Source: UBA4416 sp964541155 (GTDB lineage Bacteria > Bacteroidota > Bacteroidia > B-17B0 > Aurantibacillaceae). Taken from it: a stretch of 64,000 bases of DNA. Positions 63,469 to 64,000 of this stretch are shown here, piece after piece; position 1 is the first letter of the stretch, and the number at the start of each line of letters is the position of its first letter. The notes beneath the pieces were generated by a model, which did not search any database, was not told where the DNA came from, and was given only the letters and a program-made list of their open reading frames with translations. The DNA lies in NCBI GenBank assembly GCA_964541155.1, contig CAZIPC010000002.1:310001-374000 (forward strand), in the 5' to 3' direction. A program made the position numbers and the translations under genes.

Positions 63469-64000
63469 ATGACAGCATTTATAATATATAAAGCAATAAT
63501 GTGTGCGGCAGTGTTCCTGTTATCTTTAGGGGTAGCAGCTTACGCAACGTTATGGGAAAGAAAATTTGCCGCTTTTTTACAAGACAGAAAAGGTCCAAGT
63601 AGAGCGGGTCCAGGTGGATTATTACAACCAATTGCCGATGGTGTGAAAATGTTTATGAAGGAAGAAATTATTCCTAATGTTTCTAATCGTTCATTATTTA
63701 TTTTAGGACCATGCTTATTTATGGTAACTGCTGTTATGACAAGCGTGGTAATTCCATGGGCTAAACCAATGAACATTGGCGGGCATTTATACGACTTACA
63801 AATCACAGATATTAATATCGGTACTATCTATTTATTAGGTGTGGTGTCAATTGGAGTTTACGGTATCATGATTGGAGGTTGGGCATCAAATAATAAATTT
63901 GCTTTATTAGGAGCTGTTCGTGCGTCATCACAAATGATTAGTTACGAAATTGCAATGGGTATTGCTTTAATTGCATTAATTATTTCTTCTGGTGGTTCAT
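63469..64000 (+). CDS. nuoH: NADH-quinone oxidoreductase subunit H, 5' part
   Basis: The frame opens at ATG 63469, 9 bases after nuoG, and is still open at the window end (177 codons present). The protein has an N-terminal membrane helix, then YATLWERKFAAFLQDRKGPSRAGPGG, the hallmark of NuoH, followed by LLQPIADGVKMFMKEEIIP and a GAVRASSQMISYEIAMG segment, also typical. It anchors the quinone chamber in the membrane arm. The rest of the operon presumably follows. Confidence 0.95.
   Translation, partial: MTAFIIYKAIMCAAVFLLSLGVAAYATLWERKFAAFLQDRKGPSRAGPGGLLQPIADGVKMFMKEEIIPNVSNRSLFILGPCLFMVTAVMTSVVIPWAKPMNIGGHLYDLQITDINIGTIYLLGVVSIGVYGIMIGGWASNNKFALLGAVRASSQMISYEIAMGIALIALIISSGGS

Noticed and set aside
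1..64000. Search by eye for CRISPR arrays, tRNA or rRNA genes, and insertion sequences
   Set aside because: No regular spacer-repeat pattern, cloverleaf-ending CCA, conserved rRNA segment, transposase motif or terminal inverted repeat was found; tRNAs can be missed by eye.

Overview
The window is a contiguous stretch of an AT-rich bacterial chromosome, almost certainly from the phylum Bacteroidota. The evidence is phylum-specific: type IX secretion (T9SS) C-terminal sorting domains on secreted proteins, a TonB-dependent receptor next to a PorV/PorQ-family barrel, promoters of the Bacteroidota type (TTG, about 19-20 bases, TAnnTTTG), few recognisable Shine-Dalgarno sites, and a Wza/Wzc-type exopolysaccharide system. 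I saw no rRNA, tRNA, CRISPR array, insertion sequence or phage gene.

Layout. 1-8195 (mostly minus strand): a glycosyltransferase fragment cut by the window edge, purB, a T9SS-secreted subtilisin-like protease, a membrane-anchored thioredoxin-like protein, a lipoprotein with an eight-cysteine tail resembling the bacteriocin fulvocin C, a probable decayed Xre-type regulator, a CoaD-like nucleotidyltransferase with an N-terminal extension, and an M16 peptidase. 8274-12923 (plus): a small membrane protein, the fused acyl-CoA mutase IcmF and a predicted outer-membrane barrel protein. 13137-38950 (minus): about 26 kb of polysaccharide genes. Read in the direction of transcription they are a seven-heme cytochrome with TPR repeats, aroB, HisH- and HisF-like ammonia-supplying subunits, a Wzx flippase, methyltransferases, glycosyltransferases, a WbpG-like N-acetyl sugar amidotransferase, a Wzy-like polymerase, the three enzymes for UDP-N-acetyl-L-fucosamine, a WecG-like transferase, a second amidotransferase fused to its own glutaminase, a priming sugar-phosphate transferase, Wza and the tyrosine kinase Wzc. 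Most neighbours overlap by 1-17 bases, so this is one or two long operons ending at a strong hairpin at 13081-13115.

39131-57621 (plus): typA, a dCMP deaminase, a small basic exported protein, a TonB receptor / giant secreted protein / PorV-like barrel trio, greA, a HIT protein, yidC and a large T9SS-secreted beta-propeller protein. 57778-64000 (plus): the start of the complex I operon, nuoA to nuoH, with a short NuoG lacking the molybdopterin-oxidoreductase-like half; nuoH runs off the window.

How the parts fit: the polysaccharide block encodes precursor synthesis (FucNAc, amidino or amide sugars), lipid-linked priming, chain assembly and decoration, flipping, polymerisation, and export under Wzc control. 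The rest is housekeeping plus secreted or surface proteins. The least explained parts are the fulvocin C-like lipoprotein locus and the use of two different amidotransferase architectures in one polysaccharide operon.
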